A stretch of 30,533 nucleotides of DNA. Source: Pseudomonadota bacterium. GTDB lineage: Bacteria > Pseudomonadota > Alphaproteobacteria > Rhizobiales > Methylopilaceae. The translations under genes were made by a program, and so were the position numbers. The stretch is taken from NCBI GenBank assembly GCA_023430145.1, contig JAEZCD010000263.1, positions 1 to 30,533 on the forward strand, read 5' to 3'. The notes beneath the pieces are model-generated. The model was not told where the DNA came from and made no database searches. It saw only the letters and a program-made list of their open reading frames with translations. Of the stretch, positions 1 to 8,452 are shown piece after piece. How positions within the stretch are numbered: the first letter of the stretch is position 1; each line of letters opens with the position of its first letter.

Positions 1-1
1 C

Positions 2-64
2 TCCATCGACGAGACCATGGCCCGCATCCTGGAGCAGTGGCAGCGCGGCCTCGACGCGGGCTGA
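2..64 (+). CDS. ABC sugar-binding protein, C-terminal fragment (partial)
   Basis: Only the last 20 codons lie in the window, ending in TGA at 62-64 with residues SIDETMARILEQWQRGLDAG. The gene starts beyond the left edge. The fragment is too short to classify by itself. It reads like the C-terminal helix of an extracellular sugar-binding protein, and two MalF/MalG-type permease genes follow, which is the usual order in such operons. The identification is therefore mostly from context. A strong stem-loop lies between its stop and the first permease, as at the other two binding-protein/permease junctions in the window. Confidence 0.6.
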   Translation, partial: SIDETMARILEQWQRGLDAG

Positions 65-71
65 GCCTGGC

Positions 72-94
72 GGGGCCGGCTCCCCGCCGGCCCC
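72..94 (+). terminator. GC-rich stem-loop between binding protein and permease genes
   Basis: A perfect 9-bp inverted repeat, GGGGCCGGC (72-80) and GCCGGCCCC (86-94), encloses a 5-nt TCCCC loop. It begins 7 nt after the stop of the binding-protein fragment and ends 19 nt before the permease start. No T-tract follows, so full termination is not implied. Partial attenuation or protection of the upstream mRNA 3' end, giving more binding protein than permease, is the likely role (inference). Confidence 0.6.
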
Positions 95-113
95 ACCCCC
101 ACCGATCGCGTGG

Positions 114-1034
114 ATGCGAGTTGCGTCGATGTCTTCAGCCACGCTCCGGTCAGCCCCGTCGACGGACGCGTCCTCGCGCCGGCACGATCCGGTCGCCTAC
201 CTTTTCGTCGCCTTCTTCACCGTCCCCTTCTTCGTCTTCAACGTGCTGCCGGTCTTTTTCGGCGCCTATGTCTCGCTGACGCGCTGGAGCATCATCGGCA
301 CGCCGCGCTTCATCGGCCTCGAGAATTTCTCGCGCGCCTTCGGCGACCCCTGGGTGTGGCTCGCCTTCAAGAACGTGCTCCTCTACGGCCTCGTCATCGT
401 CCCGGGCGTGACGGCGCTCGGGCTCGTGTTCGCCCTGTTCGTCAACCAGCGCTATCCGCTCTCGGGACTGGCGCGCACCCTGTTCTTCGCGCCGAACGTC
501 GTCTCGGCGACCGTCATCGGCCTCGTCTGGGTGTGGCTGCTCGACACGCAGTTCGGCCTCGTCAACCAGCTCATGGGCCATGTCGGCATCGGCCCGATCC
601 CGTGGCTCACCTCCACCTCCTGGTCGCTGATCGGCGTCAGCATCGCCTCGATCTGGTGGGATCTCGGGCTCGCCTTCGTGCTCTTCCTCGCGGCGCTGCA
701 AGATATCCCCAAGGATCTCACCGAGGCGGCGACGGTCGACGGCGCCGGCCGCTTCAGCCGCTTCTGGTTCATCATCCTGCCGGAACTCAGGCCGGTGCTC
801 AGCATGGTGGTGACGCTGCAGCTGATCTCGACGCTGCGCATCTTCAGCCAGGTTTACGTGATGACAAGCGGCGGGCCTGCCGGCGCCTCCTCCTCGCCGA
901 TCTACTACGTCTACAGCATGGCGATCGTGCGCAACCTGTTCGGCTACGCCTCGGCGATCGCCATGATGCTGTTCGTCGTCATCCTCGCCGTCACCCTCGT
1001 GCAGCGCCTCGTCCTCAAGGAGCGCGCGCGATGA
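114..1034 (+). CDS. Carbohydrate ABC transporter permease, MalF/UgpA type
   Basis: This 306-residue inner-membrane protein has about six hydrophobic segments. The first follows a polar N-terminus and begins near VAYLFVAFFTVPFFVFN. A cytoplasmic EAA loop (EAATVDGAGRFSRFWFIILP) near residues 203-222 docks the ATPase. This marks the binding-protein-dependent transport permease family, MalF/UgpA branch. ATG 114 is taken as start; ATG 129 is an in-frame alternative. The stop overlaps the next permease start by 4 bp (ATGA), indicating translational coupling. The substrate cannot be read from the permease; neighbouring Asp-box proteins and an aldehyde dehydrogenase suggest a sugar or oligosaccharide. 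Confidence 0.9.
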   Translation: MRVASMSSATLRSAPSTDASSRRHDPVAYLFVAFFTVPFFVFNVLPVFFGAYVSLTRWSIIGTPRFIGLENFSRAFGDPWVWLAFKNVLLYGLVIVPGVTALGLVFALFVNQRYPLSGLARTLFFAPNVVSATVIGLVWVWLLDTQFGLVNQLMGHVGIGPIPWLTSTSWSLIGVSIASIWWDLGLAFVLFLAALQDIPKDLTEAATVDGAGRFSRFWFIILPELRPVLSMVVTLQLISTLRIFSQVYVMTSGGPAGASSSPIYYVYSMAIVRNLFGYASAIAMMLFVVILAVTLVQRLVLKERAR

Positions 1035-1897
1035 GCGCCGGCCTGCGCCGCTGGCTCGCGGCCCACAACCTCTCGCCGGTCGACGTGCCGATCTGGATCG
1101 TCGGCATGCTGGTCGCCGTCGCCTGGGCGATGCCGTTCGTCTGGATGGTCTCGACCTCGCTGAAGTTCCCCGGCGACGTGATGACCGCCGATATCGAGTG
1201 GATCCCCCGCCGCATCACCTTCGACAACTATGTGCGCGTGTTCGAGTATCCGGTGCTACGCTGGGGCTTCAACAGCCTCGTGCAGGCGACGGCGGCAACG
1301 TTCCTCTGCGTGCTGTTCGGGGCGATGGCGGGCTACGCCTTGGCGCGGATGAACTTTCGCGGCCGCTCGGCGCTGTTTGCGATCTTCCTCGCCTCGCTGA
1401 TGATTCCGACCGAGGTGTCGATCATCCCGATGCTGCTCGGCTTCATCAAGGTCGGCTGGGCGAGCAGCTACCAGGCGCTGATCCTGCCCGGCATCGCCAA
1501 CGTCTTCTCGGTCTACATCTTCCGCCAGTTCTTCCTGAATTTTCCGACCGAGATCGAGGAGGCGGCGCGCGTCGACGGGGCAGGGCCGTTCCGGCTTTTC
1601 TTCCTGATCGCGCTGCCCCTCGCCCGCGCCCCGATCATCGCCGCCTCGGTGATCATCTTCACGCTCAACTGGAACAATTTTCTCTGGCCGCTGCTGGTCA
1701 CCTTCGACGAGAGCATGAAGACGCTGCCGGTCGGCATCGCCGCGTTCACCCCGGTTTCCGGCACGCGTACACAGCTCGAGGGCTTCAGCGTCGCCATGGC
1801 GGCGATCACGGTGCTCAGCGTGCCGAGTCTGCTGCTGTTCGCCTTTCTCCAGCGCTACTTCATCACCGGCATCTCCCAGGGAAGCATCAAGGCATGA
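1031..1897 (+). CDS. Carbohydrate ABC transporter permease, MalG/UgpE type
   Basis: This 288-residue protein is the second permease of the importer. It has an N-terminal membrane segment (IWIVGMLVAVAWAMPFVW) and then five more hydrophobic stretches. An EAA loop (EEAARVDGAGPFRLFFLIALP) is followed by a C-terminal tail ending GISQGSIKA, close to the usual end of MalG-type permeases. The start overlaps the upstream permease by 4 bp and its stop overlaps the downstream dehydrogenase by 4 bp, so translation of all three is probably coupled. It would heterodimerise with the upstream permease in the inner membrane. Confidence 0.9.
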   Translation: MSAGLRRWLAAHNLSPVDVPIWIVGMLVAVAWAMPFVWMVSTSLKFPGDVMTADIEWIPRRITFDNYVRVFEYPVLRWGFNSLVQATAATFLCVLFGAMAGYALARMNFRGRSALFAIFLASLMIPTEVSIIPMLLGFIKVGWASSYQALILPGIANVFSVYIFRQFFLNFPTEIEEAARVDGAGPFRLFFLIALPLARAPIIAASVIIFTLNWNNFLWPLLVTFDESMKTLPVGIAAFTPVSGTRTQLEGFSVAMAAITVLSVPSLLLFAFLQRYFITGISQGSIKA

Positions 1898-3366
1898 GCA
1901 ACGTGGGCGAGCTGCCGGCGGGCTTTGCCGCGCGCCTCGAGGCGGGGACGATCTTCGTCGACGGCGAGGCGGGCCGGGCCGCGTCGGGCGAGACCTTCCC
2001 GACCATCGATCCGAGCAGCGAGCGGGTGATCGTGCATGTCTCGCGCGGCGCCGCTGCCGACGTGGACCGCGCCGTCGCGGCCGCCAAGGCGGCGATGCAC
2101 GGGCCATGGCGGCAGATCACCCCGCGTGCCCGGGCGGACCTCATGCTGGCGCTCGCCGACCGCCTGCTCGCGCACAAGGAGGAGATCGCCCTCGTCGAGA
2201 CGCTCGACGTCGGCAAGCCCTTGAAGGAGTCGCGCGGAGACGTCGGCGGCGTCGTGCAGACGATCCGCTTCAATGCCGGCGCCGCCGACAAGATGGAGGG
2301 CGCGACGATCCCGCTCGGGCCGGACGTCGTCGACTTCACCCTGCTCGAGCCGCTCGGTCCCACGGCGCACATCATCCCCTGGAACTATCCGCTCGGCATG
2401 CTGGCGCGCTCGGTGGCGCCGGCGCTCGCGGCCGGCTGCACGGTGGTGATCAAGCCGGCCGAGCAGTCGCCGCTGACGGCCATCCTGTTCGCGGAAGCCT
2501 GCCGGGAGGTCGGCTTCCCGCCCGGCGTCGTCAACGTCGTCACCGGTTTCGGCGAGGAGGCGGGCGCGGCGCTGACCGCCCATCCCGACATCCGCGGCAT
2601 CACCTTCACCGGCTCGGTCGAGACCGGGCGCCGCGTCTATCTCGCCGCCGCCCGCGGCATCAAGCCGGTGGTGCTCGAGCTCGGCGGCAAGAACCCGATG
2701 ATCGTCTTTCCGGACGCCGATCTCGACCGCGCCGCCTTCGATGCCGTCGATGGCACCTTCGGCAATTCCGGCCAGGTCTGCTCGTCCTCCTCGCGCTTCA
2801 TCCTGCACCGCTCGATCCGCGACGCCTTCCTCGACCGGCTCGCTGCCCATGCCGGGAAGCTGACGGTGGGAGCGGGCGTCGACGATTGCGATCTCGGCCC
2901 GGTCGTCTCGGCCGAGCAGCATGACAAGGTCCTCGGCTATCTCGATGCCGGCCGCGCCGATGGCGCCCGGCTGCGGCTCGGCGGCGGGCGGCCGGCGCAT
3001 CTCAACCGCGGCTACTTCGTCGAGCCGACGATCTTCGACGCCGTCGATCCGTCGTCGCGGATCGCGCGGGAAGAGATTTTCGGGCCGGTGGCGGTGGCGA
3101 TCGACTTCGAGACGCCGCACGAGGCGCTGGCGCTCGCCAATGGGCTCGGCTTCGGCCTCGTCGCCGGCGTCTACAGCCAGGACATCTCGCGCGCCCTGCG
3201 CCTCGCCCGCGAGATCGAGGCCGGGTCGGTCTGGATCAACGGCTGGTTCCTCGGCGGCGTGCAGGCGCCGACCGGCGGCATCAAGGAAAGCGGCATCGGC
3301 CGCGAGCGCGGCCTGCCCGGCGTCCGCAACTATCTGCAGATCAAGAACGTGGCCGTCCGGCTATGA
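1894..3366 (+). CDS. NAD(P)-dependent aldehyde dehydrogenase
   Basis: This 490-residue protein is full length for the ALDH superfamily. It shows the cofactor motif IPWNYPLGM, the KPAEQSPLTA segment, the FTGSVETGR stretch, the general-base glutamate in ELGGKNP (E262), the catalytic cysteine in GQVCSSSSR (C296) and the EEIFGPV motif near the C-terminus. It oxidises an aldehyde to an acid in the cytoplasm; the actual aldehyde cannot be read from the sequence. The ATG start overlaps the permease stop by 4 bp, placing it inside the importer operon, so it probably oxidises an aldehyde arising from the imported compound (inference). Confidence 0.92.
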   Translation: MSNVGELPAGFAARLEAGTIFVDGEAGRAASGETFPTIDPSSERVIVHVSRGAAADVDRAVAAAKAAMHGPWRQITPRARADLMLALADRLLAHKEEIALVETLDVGKPLKESRGDVGGVVQTIRFNAGAADKMEGATIPLGPDVVDFTLLEPLGPTAHIIPWNYPLGMLARSVAPALAAGCTVVIKPAEQSPLTAILFAEACREVGFPPGVVNVVTGFGEEAGAALTAHPDIRGITFTGSVETGRRVYLAAARGIKPVVLELGGKNPMIVFPDADLDRAAFDAVDGTFGNSGQVCSSSSRFILHRSIRDAFLDRLAAHAGKLTVGAGVDDCDLGPVVSAEQHDKVLGYLDAGRADGARLRLGGGRPAHLNRGYFVEPTIFDAVDPSSRIAREEIFGPVAVAIDFETPHEALALANGLGFGLVAGVYSQDISRALRLAREIEAGSVWINGWFLGGVQAPTGGIKESGIGRERGLPGVRNYLQIKNVAVRL

Positions 3367-3405
3367 CCGGCGGCCGAAGCATCAAGGCGGAGTGGAAGAC
3401 CAAAA

Positions 3406-4617
3406 ATGACGATCATGAAAGACGTCGAGACCGTCCGCATCTTCAAGCACGACGCGCATTGCATCAACCAGATCGCCACGCGCGTCCTGAAGAACGGCGA
3501 CATTCTGGCCGTGTTCAACGAGGAGCGCTTTCCGTTCCACCACGACAGCGGGCAGACGTTGCTCGCGCGCTCGAGGGACGGCGGCAAGACCTGGAGCGCG
3601 CCGGAGGTCGTCCTTCCCTGGACCGACACAGAGGGCAACTGGGACTGCGGCATCTGCGAGCTCGACGACGGCACGCTGATCGTCAACATGACGATCACCG
3701 GCTTCTTCAAGCGCGGCGTGAAGCCCGAGCAGCCCTCTTGGAGCACCCATCCGCACACGCCCGAATGGGGCGACTGGACCTGGGCGTACAAGACGCAGGG
3801 CTGGCTCGGCACCTATGTCGTCAAATCGACCGACAGCGGCAAGAGCTGGACGCGGCCGATTCCGGTGAATGTCCGGCCGCTGAAGCATGGCGGCTGCCGG
3901 CTCGGCTGCTGGCAGCTGCCGAGCGGCTCCCTGCTGATGGGCCTCTACGGACGCATCCACGGGTACGAGGAGGAAGGCGAGGGGGAAAGCACCCGCTCGG
4001 CGCTGATGCGCTCGGACGATGGCGGCCAGAACTGGGAGTATTTCTCCACGCTCGCCTACGATCCGGGTAGCATCATCGACTACGAGGAGCCGGCGCTGCT
4101 GCGGCTGAAGGACGGGCGCCTCGTCTGTTTCATGCGCACGCATGTCAATCCGAGCGGCGATGCCAAGAACATGGTGATGACCGTCTCCGACGATGACGGT
4201 TTCTCCTGGACGCCGCCGAAATGGACAAAAATCTGGGGCTATCCGGCGGAGATGATCCCGCTCCAGGATGGTCGCTATTTGATGGTCTACGGCTACCGCC
4301 GGCCGCCCTACGGGGTGCGCGCCATCGTCTCCGACGACGGCCTGAATTGGGATGTCGCCAACGAGTTCACGATCCGCGAGGGCGGCCTGCCGCCGGCGAC
4401 GGTGACGGAGACGCCCGGCTCGAGCCGCATGACGCCGGCCTCGGGAAAAATCGCCGGCGGCGGTGTCGACTGGAGCAATCCCGGCATCTACCAGCACATC
4501 GGCTATCCGAGCGTCGTGCAGATGCCGGACGGCACGATCGTCTGCTCCTACCACGAGTGGAGCGACGACCCGAAGCCGCTGCAATACGTGCTGTGCACGC
4601 GCTTCAAGCTGGCATGA
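3406..4617 (+). CDS. Sialidase-fold (Asp-box/BNR repeat) protein, cytoplasmic
   Basis: This 403-residue protein has five Asp-box repeats (S-x-D-x-G-x-x-W type): SRDGGKTWS, STDSGKSWT, SDDGGQNWE, SDDDGFSWT and SDDGLNWD. They predict a six-bladed beta-propeller of the sialidase superfamily. I see no signal peptide and no clear R-I-P motif of canonical GH33 sialidases near the N-terminus, so the activity may differ from neuraminidase. ATG 3406 is preceded by a GGAAG ribosome site at 3394-3398; ATG 3415 is an alternative. It forms a tandem paralogous pair with the next gene, whose start overlaps its stop. An intracellular hydrolase or lyase acting on the imported glycoside is the likely role. Confidence 0.8.
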   Translation: MTIMKDVETVRIFKHDAHCINQIATRVLKNGDILAVFNEERFPFHHDSGQTLLARSRDGGKTWSAPEVVLPWTDTEGNWDCGICELDDGTLIVNMTITGFFKRGVKPEQPSWSTHPHTPEWGDWTWAYKTQGWLGTYVVKSTDSGKSWTRPIPVNVRPLKHGGCRLGCWQLPSGSLLMGLYGRIHGYEEEGEGESTRSALMRSDDGGQNWEYFSTLAYDPGSIIDYEEPALLRLKDGRLVCFMRTHVNPSGDAKNMVMTVSDDDGFSWTPPKWTKIWGYPAEMIPLQDGRYLMVYGYRRPPYGVRAIVSDDGLNWDVANEFTIREGGLPPATVTETPGSSRMTPASGKIAGGGVDWSNPGIYQHIGYPSVVQMPDGTIVCSYHEWSDDPKPLQYVLCTRFKLA

Positions 4618-5849
4618 CCGGGATGAGCGCGCAGGCGGTGCACGCGACCGTCTTCGCCGACCCGTTCAGCTATTGCGCGCATCCGCACCTCGCGGTGACG
4701 GCGGCCGGCACCTGGCTCGCGGTGTTCAACCGCGCGCCGCGGCGGGCCGTCGTGCTGCATCCGCCGCAGGATCCGGAATACCGCAACGTGCTGGTCCGCT
4801 CGCACGACGAGGGCCGCACCTGGAGCGCGCCGTCGGTCGTGCCGAGCTATGATTTCTCGGGCATCGAATGCGCGGGCCTGACGGCCTTGCGCGACGGCCG
4901 CGTGCTGCTCAGCCAATGGCGCTTCGGCTGGGTGCCGGCGCCGGAAGGCAAGGTGCCGTCATGGCCGCCGGGCTCCCCGTCATTGCGAGCGCAGCGAAGC
5001 AATCCAGCTTCTCTTTCGGGCGCCGCAAGCCTAGATTGCTTCGTCGCTGACGCTCCTCGCAATGACGGCGGGGCCGCGGACTTCGTCCCCGCCTCCCGCC
5101 TCATGGTGGGCCTCGTGCAGTCCACCGAGATCGGCCACTTCGCCGGCGGCTCGCAGGCCGACCTCACAAAGGCCTTCCCCTGGGCGCGCGGCCCGGGAAA
5201 AACCTTCGTGCACGTCTCCGACGATGACGGGCTCTCCTTCGCGATCGGCGCGCCGATCGACACCGCCCCTTACCCGGGCGGCTACGGCATGCGCGGCGCC
5301 GTCGAGCTGCCGTCCGGCGAGCTCGTGCTGCCGCTGAGCGATGTGCCGCACTACCGCACCCTGTTCGTGATCCGCTCCGCCGATCGCGGCGAGACATGGT
5401 CGGCGCCGATCCATGTCGCGAGCGGGGAGGGGCACGAGTTCGAGGAGCCGACCGGCCTTCTGCTGCGCGACGGCCGCATCCTCTTGCTGCTGCGCGACAA
5501 CATCACACGCATCCTGCACGCGACGATTTCCGCGGATGGCGGCTTCACCTGGTCGTCCGCCGCGCCGACGGCCATCACCGCCTATCCGGGCCACCTGCTT
5601 CGCCTCGCCGACGGCCGCATCGCCTGCGTCGCCGGGCGGCGCGAGCCGCCCTTCGGGATCGTGCTGCATCTCTCCGAAGACGAGGGCGCGACCTGGAGCG
5701 ATCCGATCGCCGTCCGCGACGACTTTTCGGACGCCGACCTCGGCTATCCGGCGGTCGCTCAGCGCGCCGACGGCAGTCTTCTGGTCCTCTACTACGGCCG
5801 CGACAGCGCGGGCGTCACCACCATCCAGCAGAGCGTGGTGCGGCTGTGA
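4614..5849 (+). CDS. Sialidase-fold (Asp-box) protein with in-frame palindromic repeat insertion
   Basis: The 411-residue product is a paralogue of the preceding gene, with Asp-boxes SHDEGRTWS, SDDDGLSFA, SADRGETWS, SADGGFTWS and SEDEGATWS. No signal peptide is visible. ATG 4614 overlaps the upstream stop by 4 bp; ATG 4623 is an alternative. Between the first and second Asp-box, codons from about residue 122 to 152 are a repeat element (4977-5068) read in frame, adding about 31 residues that contain SLRAQRSNP and APRNDGG. The frame stays open and all propeller motifs survive, so the insert probably sits in a surface loop. Whether the protein stays active cannot be seen. Confidence 0.78.
   Translation: MTGMSAQAVHATVFADPFSYCAHPHLAVTAAGTWLAVFNRAPRRAVVLHPPQDPEYRNVLVRSHDEGRTWSAPSVVPSYDFSGIECAGLTALRDGRVLLSQWRFGWVPAPEGKVPSWPPGSPSLRAQRSNPASLSGAASLDCFVADAPRNDGGAADFVPASRLMVGLVQSTEIGHFAGGSQADLTKAFPWARGPGKTFVHVSDDDGLSFAIGAPIDTAPYPGGYGMRGAVELPSGELVLPLSDVPHYRTLFVIRSADRGETWSAPIHVASGEGHEFEEPTGLLLRDGRILLLLRDNITRILHATISADGGFTWSSAAPTAITAYPGHLLRLADGRIACVAGRREPPFGIVLHLSEDEGATWSDPIAVRDDFSDADLGYPAVAQRADGSLLVLYYGRDSAGVTTIQQSVVRL
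4977..5068. repeat. Palindromic repeat element inserted in a coding sequence
   Basis: The left arm (4977-5004) and the right arm (5034-5068) are complementary apart from three short indels (28 versus 35 nt). They flank a 29-nt centre. The arms begin and end with CCGTCATTGCGAG and its complement, a repeat type familiar from Hyphomicrobiales genomes. The element lies wholly inside the second Asp-box gene. A 49-bp stretch at 4967-5015 recurs at 5867-5915 with one mismatch. Confidence 0.88.
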
Positions 5850-5866
5850 TGATCTCGGGCAGCGTA

Positions 5867-5915
5867 GCCGGGCTCCTCGTCATTGCGAGCGCAGCGAAGC
5901 AATCCAGCTTCTCTT
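5867..5915. repeat. Half copy of the same palindromic repeat, intergenic
   Basis: This 49-bp stretch matches 4967-5015 with a single difference (T at 5877 against C at 4977). It includes 10 bp upstream of the palindrome arm, so the repeat unit is longer than the hairpin itself. The right arm is missing: the sequence passes directly into an unrelated repeat at 5924. It lies just after the stop of the second Asp-box gene. Confidence 0.85.
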
Positions 5916-5923
5916 CTGCTCTT

Positions 5924-6045
5924 CCCTCTCCCATGGGGAGAGGGTGCCCGCGAAGCGGGCGGGTGAGGGGTTACGGAGCTTCAGACCGAGCGCCGTACCC
6001 CCTCATCCGGCCGCTTCGCGGCCACCTTCTCCCCATGGGAGAAGG
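5924..6045. repeat. Large inverted-repeat element (52-bp arms) in the gap before the ATPase gene
   Basis: The left arm 5924-5975 and right arm 5994-6045 are reverse complements with only a few mismatches, separated by 18 nt. Each arm contains smaller hairpins: CCCTCTCCC-ATG-GGGAGAGGG at 5924-5944 and GCCCGC-GAA-GCGGGC at 5946-5960 in the left arm. This is the dispersed intergenic palindrome type seen in many Hyphomicrobiales. With the half repeat at 5867-5915 it accounts for most of the 259-bp gap between the last Asp-box gene and the ATPase gene. As RNA it could form a very stable hairpin and reduce read-through (inference). Confidence 0.85.
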
Positions 6046-6108
6046 AAGGTGTCCCGGGCTGGATGGTCGAGACGATCCCCGGGAGGCGCGCGACGAGGAG
6101 CTCCGGCG

Positions 6109-7194
<1,086 letters not shown>

Positions 7195-7218
7195 TCGCCG
7201 CGACGCCCGGTCAGGGCG

Positions 7219-7740
7219 CTACACGACATCGTAGATCTCGGTCGCCGGCAGCGCCATCAGCCTGTCCGCCATTTCGAGCTTCAGCTCCTCGAGGCGGGCG
7301 TCCTCGGCCGCGCTGCGCAGCGGCTGCATGCCGAGCCGGATGAACTCCTCGCGGACATGGCCGCTGCGGATGGCGAGTGCGACGGTGCGCCCGCGATAGC
7401 GCCAGGTGAAACGGTAGAACGCCTCCCAGAAGAGCGGCTGGCTCGCATCGATCTCGGGCTTGTCGACACGGAAGCGGCCGCCCGTCACCACGCGCGTGAC
7501 CATTTCGAACGCATCGCGCCCGCCGGGTCCGCCGAAGGCCGTATCGAGGTGCAGCTCGTGCCGCTCGGGCGTGCCGCCGTCGTCGAGCAGCGGGAAGGCG
7601 CGCTGCATCACCTTGAAGGCATGAGCGATGCCGCCGGGAAAGCCGTAGCCATGATATTTCGCGAGATCGGCGAAGGTGAAGCCGATCGGCTTCCCGTTCT
7701 CCAGGACGGCGACGGTTTCGGTCGATTGGTATGCGCTCAT
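7219..7740 (-). CDS. Hypothetical protein, degenerate FmdE-like
   Basis: The 173-residue product begins MSAYQSTETVAV. ATG at 7738-7740 is chosen because a GGGGGA ribosome site lies about 8 nt upstream; the frame stays open further upstream to 7809. The segment DLAKYHGYGFPGGIAHAFKVM, followed by a GGRDAFEMVTRVVTGGRF block, resembles the HGHxCPG and D-A-I-x-x-x-T-G layout of FmdE, the small subunit family of formylmethanofuran dehydrogenase. The cysteines and second histidine of that motif are absent. Metal binding through them is therefore unlikely. It converges on the ATPase gene with a 24-bp gap. Function is unknown and the family link is tentative. Confidence 0.6.
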   Translation of the reverse strand: MSAYQSTETVAVLENGKPIGFTFADLAKYHGYGFPGGIAHAFKVMQRAFPLLDDGGTPERHELHLDTAFGGPGGRDAFEMVTRVVTGGRFRVDKPEIDASQPLFWEAFYRFTWRYRGRTVALAIRSGHVREEFIRLGMQPLRSAAEDARLEELKLEMADRLMALPATEIYDVV

Positions 7741-7990
7741 TGACGTGCTCCCCCGAATGTCGGCGTTGCCAATGCAATCCGACATGCGGCGCTCCCGAAT
7801 TGGGGACATGCCTAAGCATGACCGGGGAGAGACACAACAGGAAAGTCGCTATAGTTCGAATGATTGGAATTAAACTAGTTCATAACTGCGCTCGCCGCCA
7901 GGGCCGTCCATTGGATGCGCACAAACGAATGCCGCCGGCCCACGAGGGATCGGCGGCGAGGCGGTAAGGCCGTGAGAGGGGGGCGGGATC
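7741..7990. other. 250-bp intergenic region, no gene seen
   Basis: The stretch between the FmdE-like gene and the Gly/Tyr-rich peptide gene is less GC-rich than its surroundings around 7840-7885. It contains a short inverted repeat, CATGC-CTAA-GCATG, at 7807-7820. It should hold the promoter for the leftward gene at 7740, but I could not find a convincing -35/-10 pair. No open frame with a ribosome site was found. Confidence 0.5.
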
Positions 7991-8209
7991 TCAGTAGCCG
8001 TAGCCGCCGTAGGAATAGCCGTAGTGGCGCTTCGGCGCGTAGTAGTGCTTGTAGTAACGCTTCGGCGCGACGTAGACGTAAGGCGCCGGTGCGACGTAGA
8101 CCGTGTAGCCGTGGCCGTAACCATAGCCGCCGGCGGAAGCCGTGGTCGGTGCGAGAGCGGCGGCGCCGAGAGCGAGGGTCGCGGCGGCGGCGAGGAGGAT
8201 CTTGGTCAT
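7991..8209 (-). CDS. Small secreted Gly/Tyr-rich peptide
   Basis: This 72-residue protein starts with a clear Sec-type signal sequence: MTK, a hydrophobic core LLAAAATLALGAAALA, and a likely cleavage at TASA-GG. The mature part of about 45 residues is dominated by Gly, Tyr, Val and Pro, with YGYGHGY, two APKR repeats followed by Tyr/His clusters, and a C-terminal YGGYGY. An AGGGGC ribosome site lies upstream of ATG 8209. Such short YG-rich exported proteins are common and uncharacterised in Hyphomicrobiales. A periplasmic or surface-associated role is likely; the Tyr/His/Lys clusters could bind metal or polyanions (inference). Confidence 0.75.
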   Translation of the reverse strand: MTKILLAAAATLALGAAALAPTTASAGGYGYGHGYTVYVAPAPYVYVAPKRYYKHYYAPKRHYGYSYGGYGY

Positions 8210-8279
8210 CGGAAGTGCCCCTGGTTTCGTTTGGCCGAGACCGTCTCGACCGATGGGGCCTGTTGTAGAGGGGGCCGCT

Positions 8280-8316
8280 TGAACCGCTCCTGAGGGCAGC
8301 GTTTATTCTCGGTTCA
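8280..8316. promoter_or_regulatory. Spaced inverted repeat upstream of the Gly/Tyr-rich peptide gene
   Basis: TGAACCG at 8280-8286 and CGGTTCA at 8310-8316 form a perfect 7-bp inverted repeat 23 nt apart. The distance to the peptide start codon at 8209 is about 70-100 bp, suitable for an activator or repressor site. The rest of the 243-bp gap (8210-8452) shows no gene. The assignment as a regulatory site is inference. Confidence 0.35.
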
Positions 8317-8452
8317 TCTCGCTTTTTTCGCGTGGCGCAGCGGCGGCGACCGGACAATGCCGCTCACCACCCTCGCCGGTCAGCGCCGGCAGTGCAGCCG
8401 AAACGCGATCGAGCCCCCTGCGGGCGCGGCGCCGAGCACTCGTCGCGCCGCG

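Noticed and set aside
110..1030. Apparent long frame joined to the second permease
   Set aside because: It is an alternate-frame reading of the first permease gene. The second permease starts at ATG 1031, which overlaps the first permease's stop.
8281..8303. EcfG-like general stress promoter (GAAC-N16-GTT) on the plus strand
   Set aside because: The first G of GGAAC is T, and transcription would run antisense into the dehydroquinase gene. A chance match is more likely.
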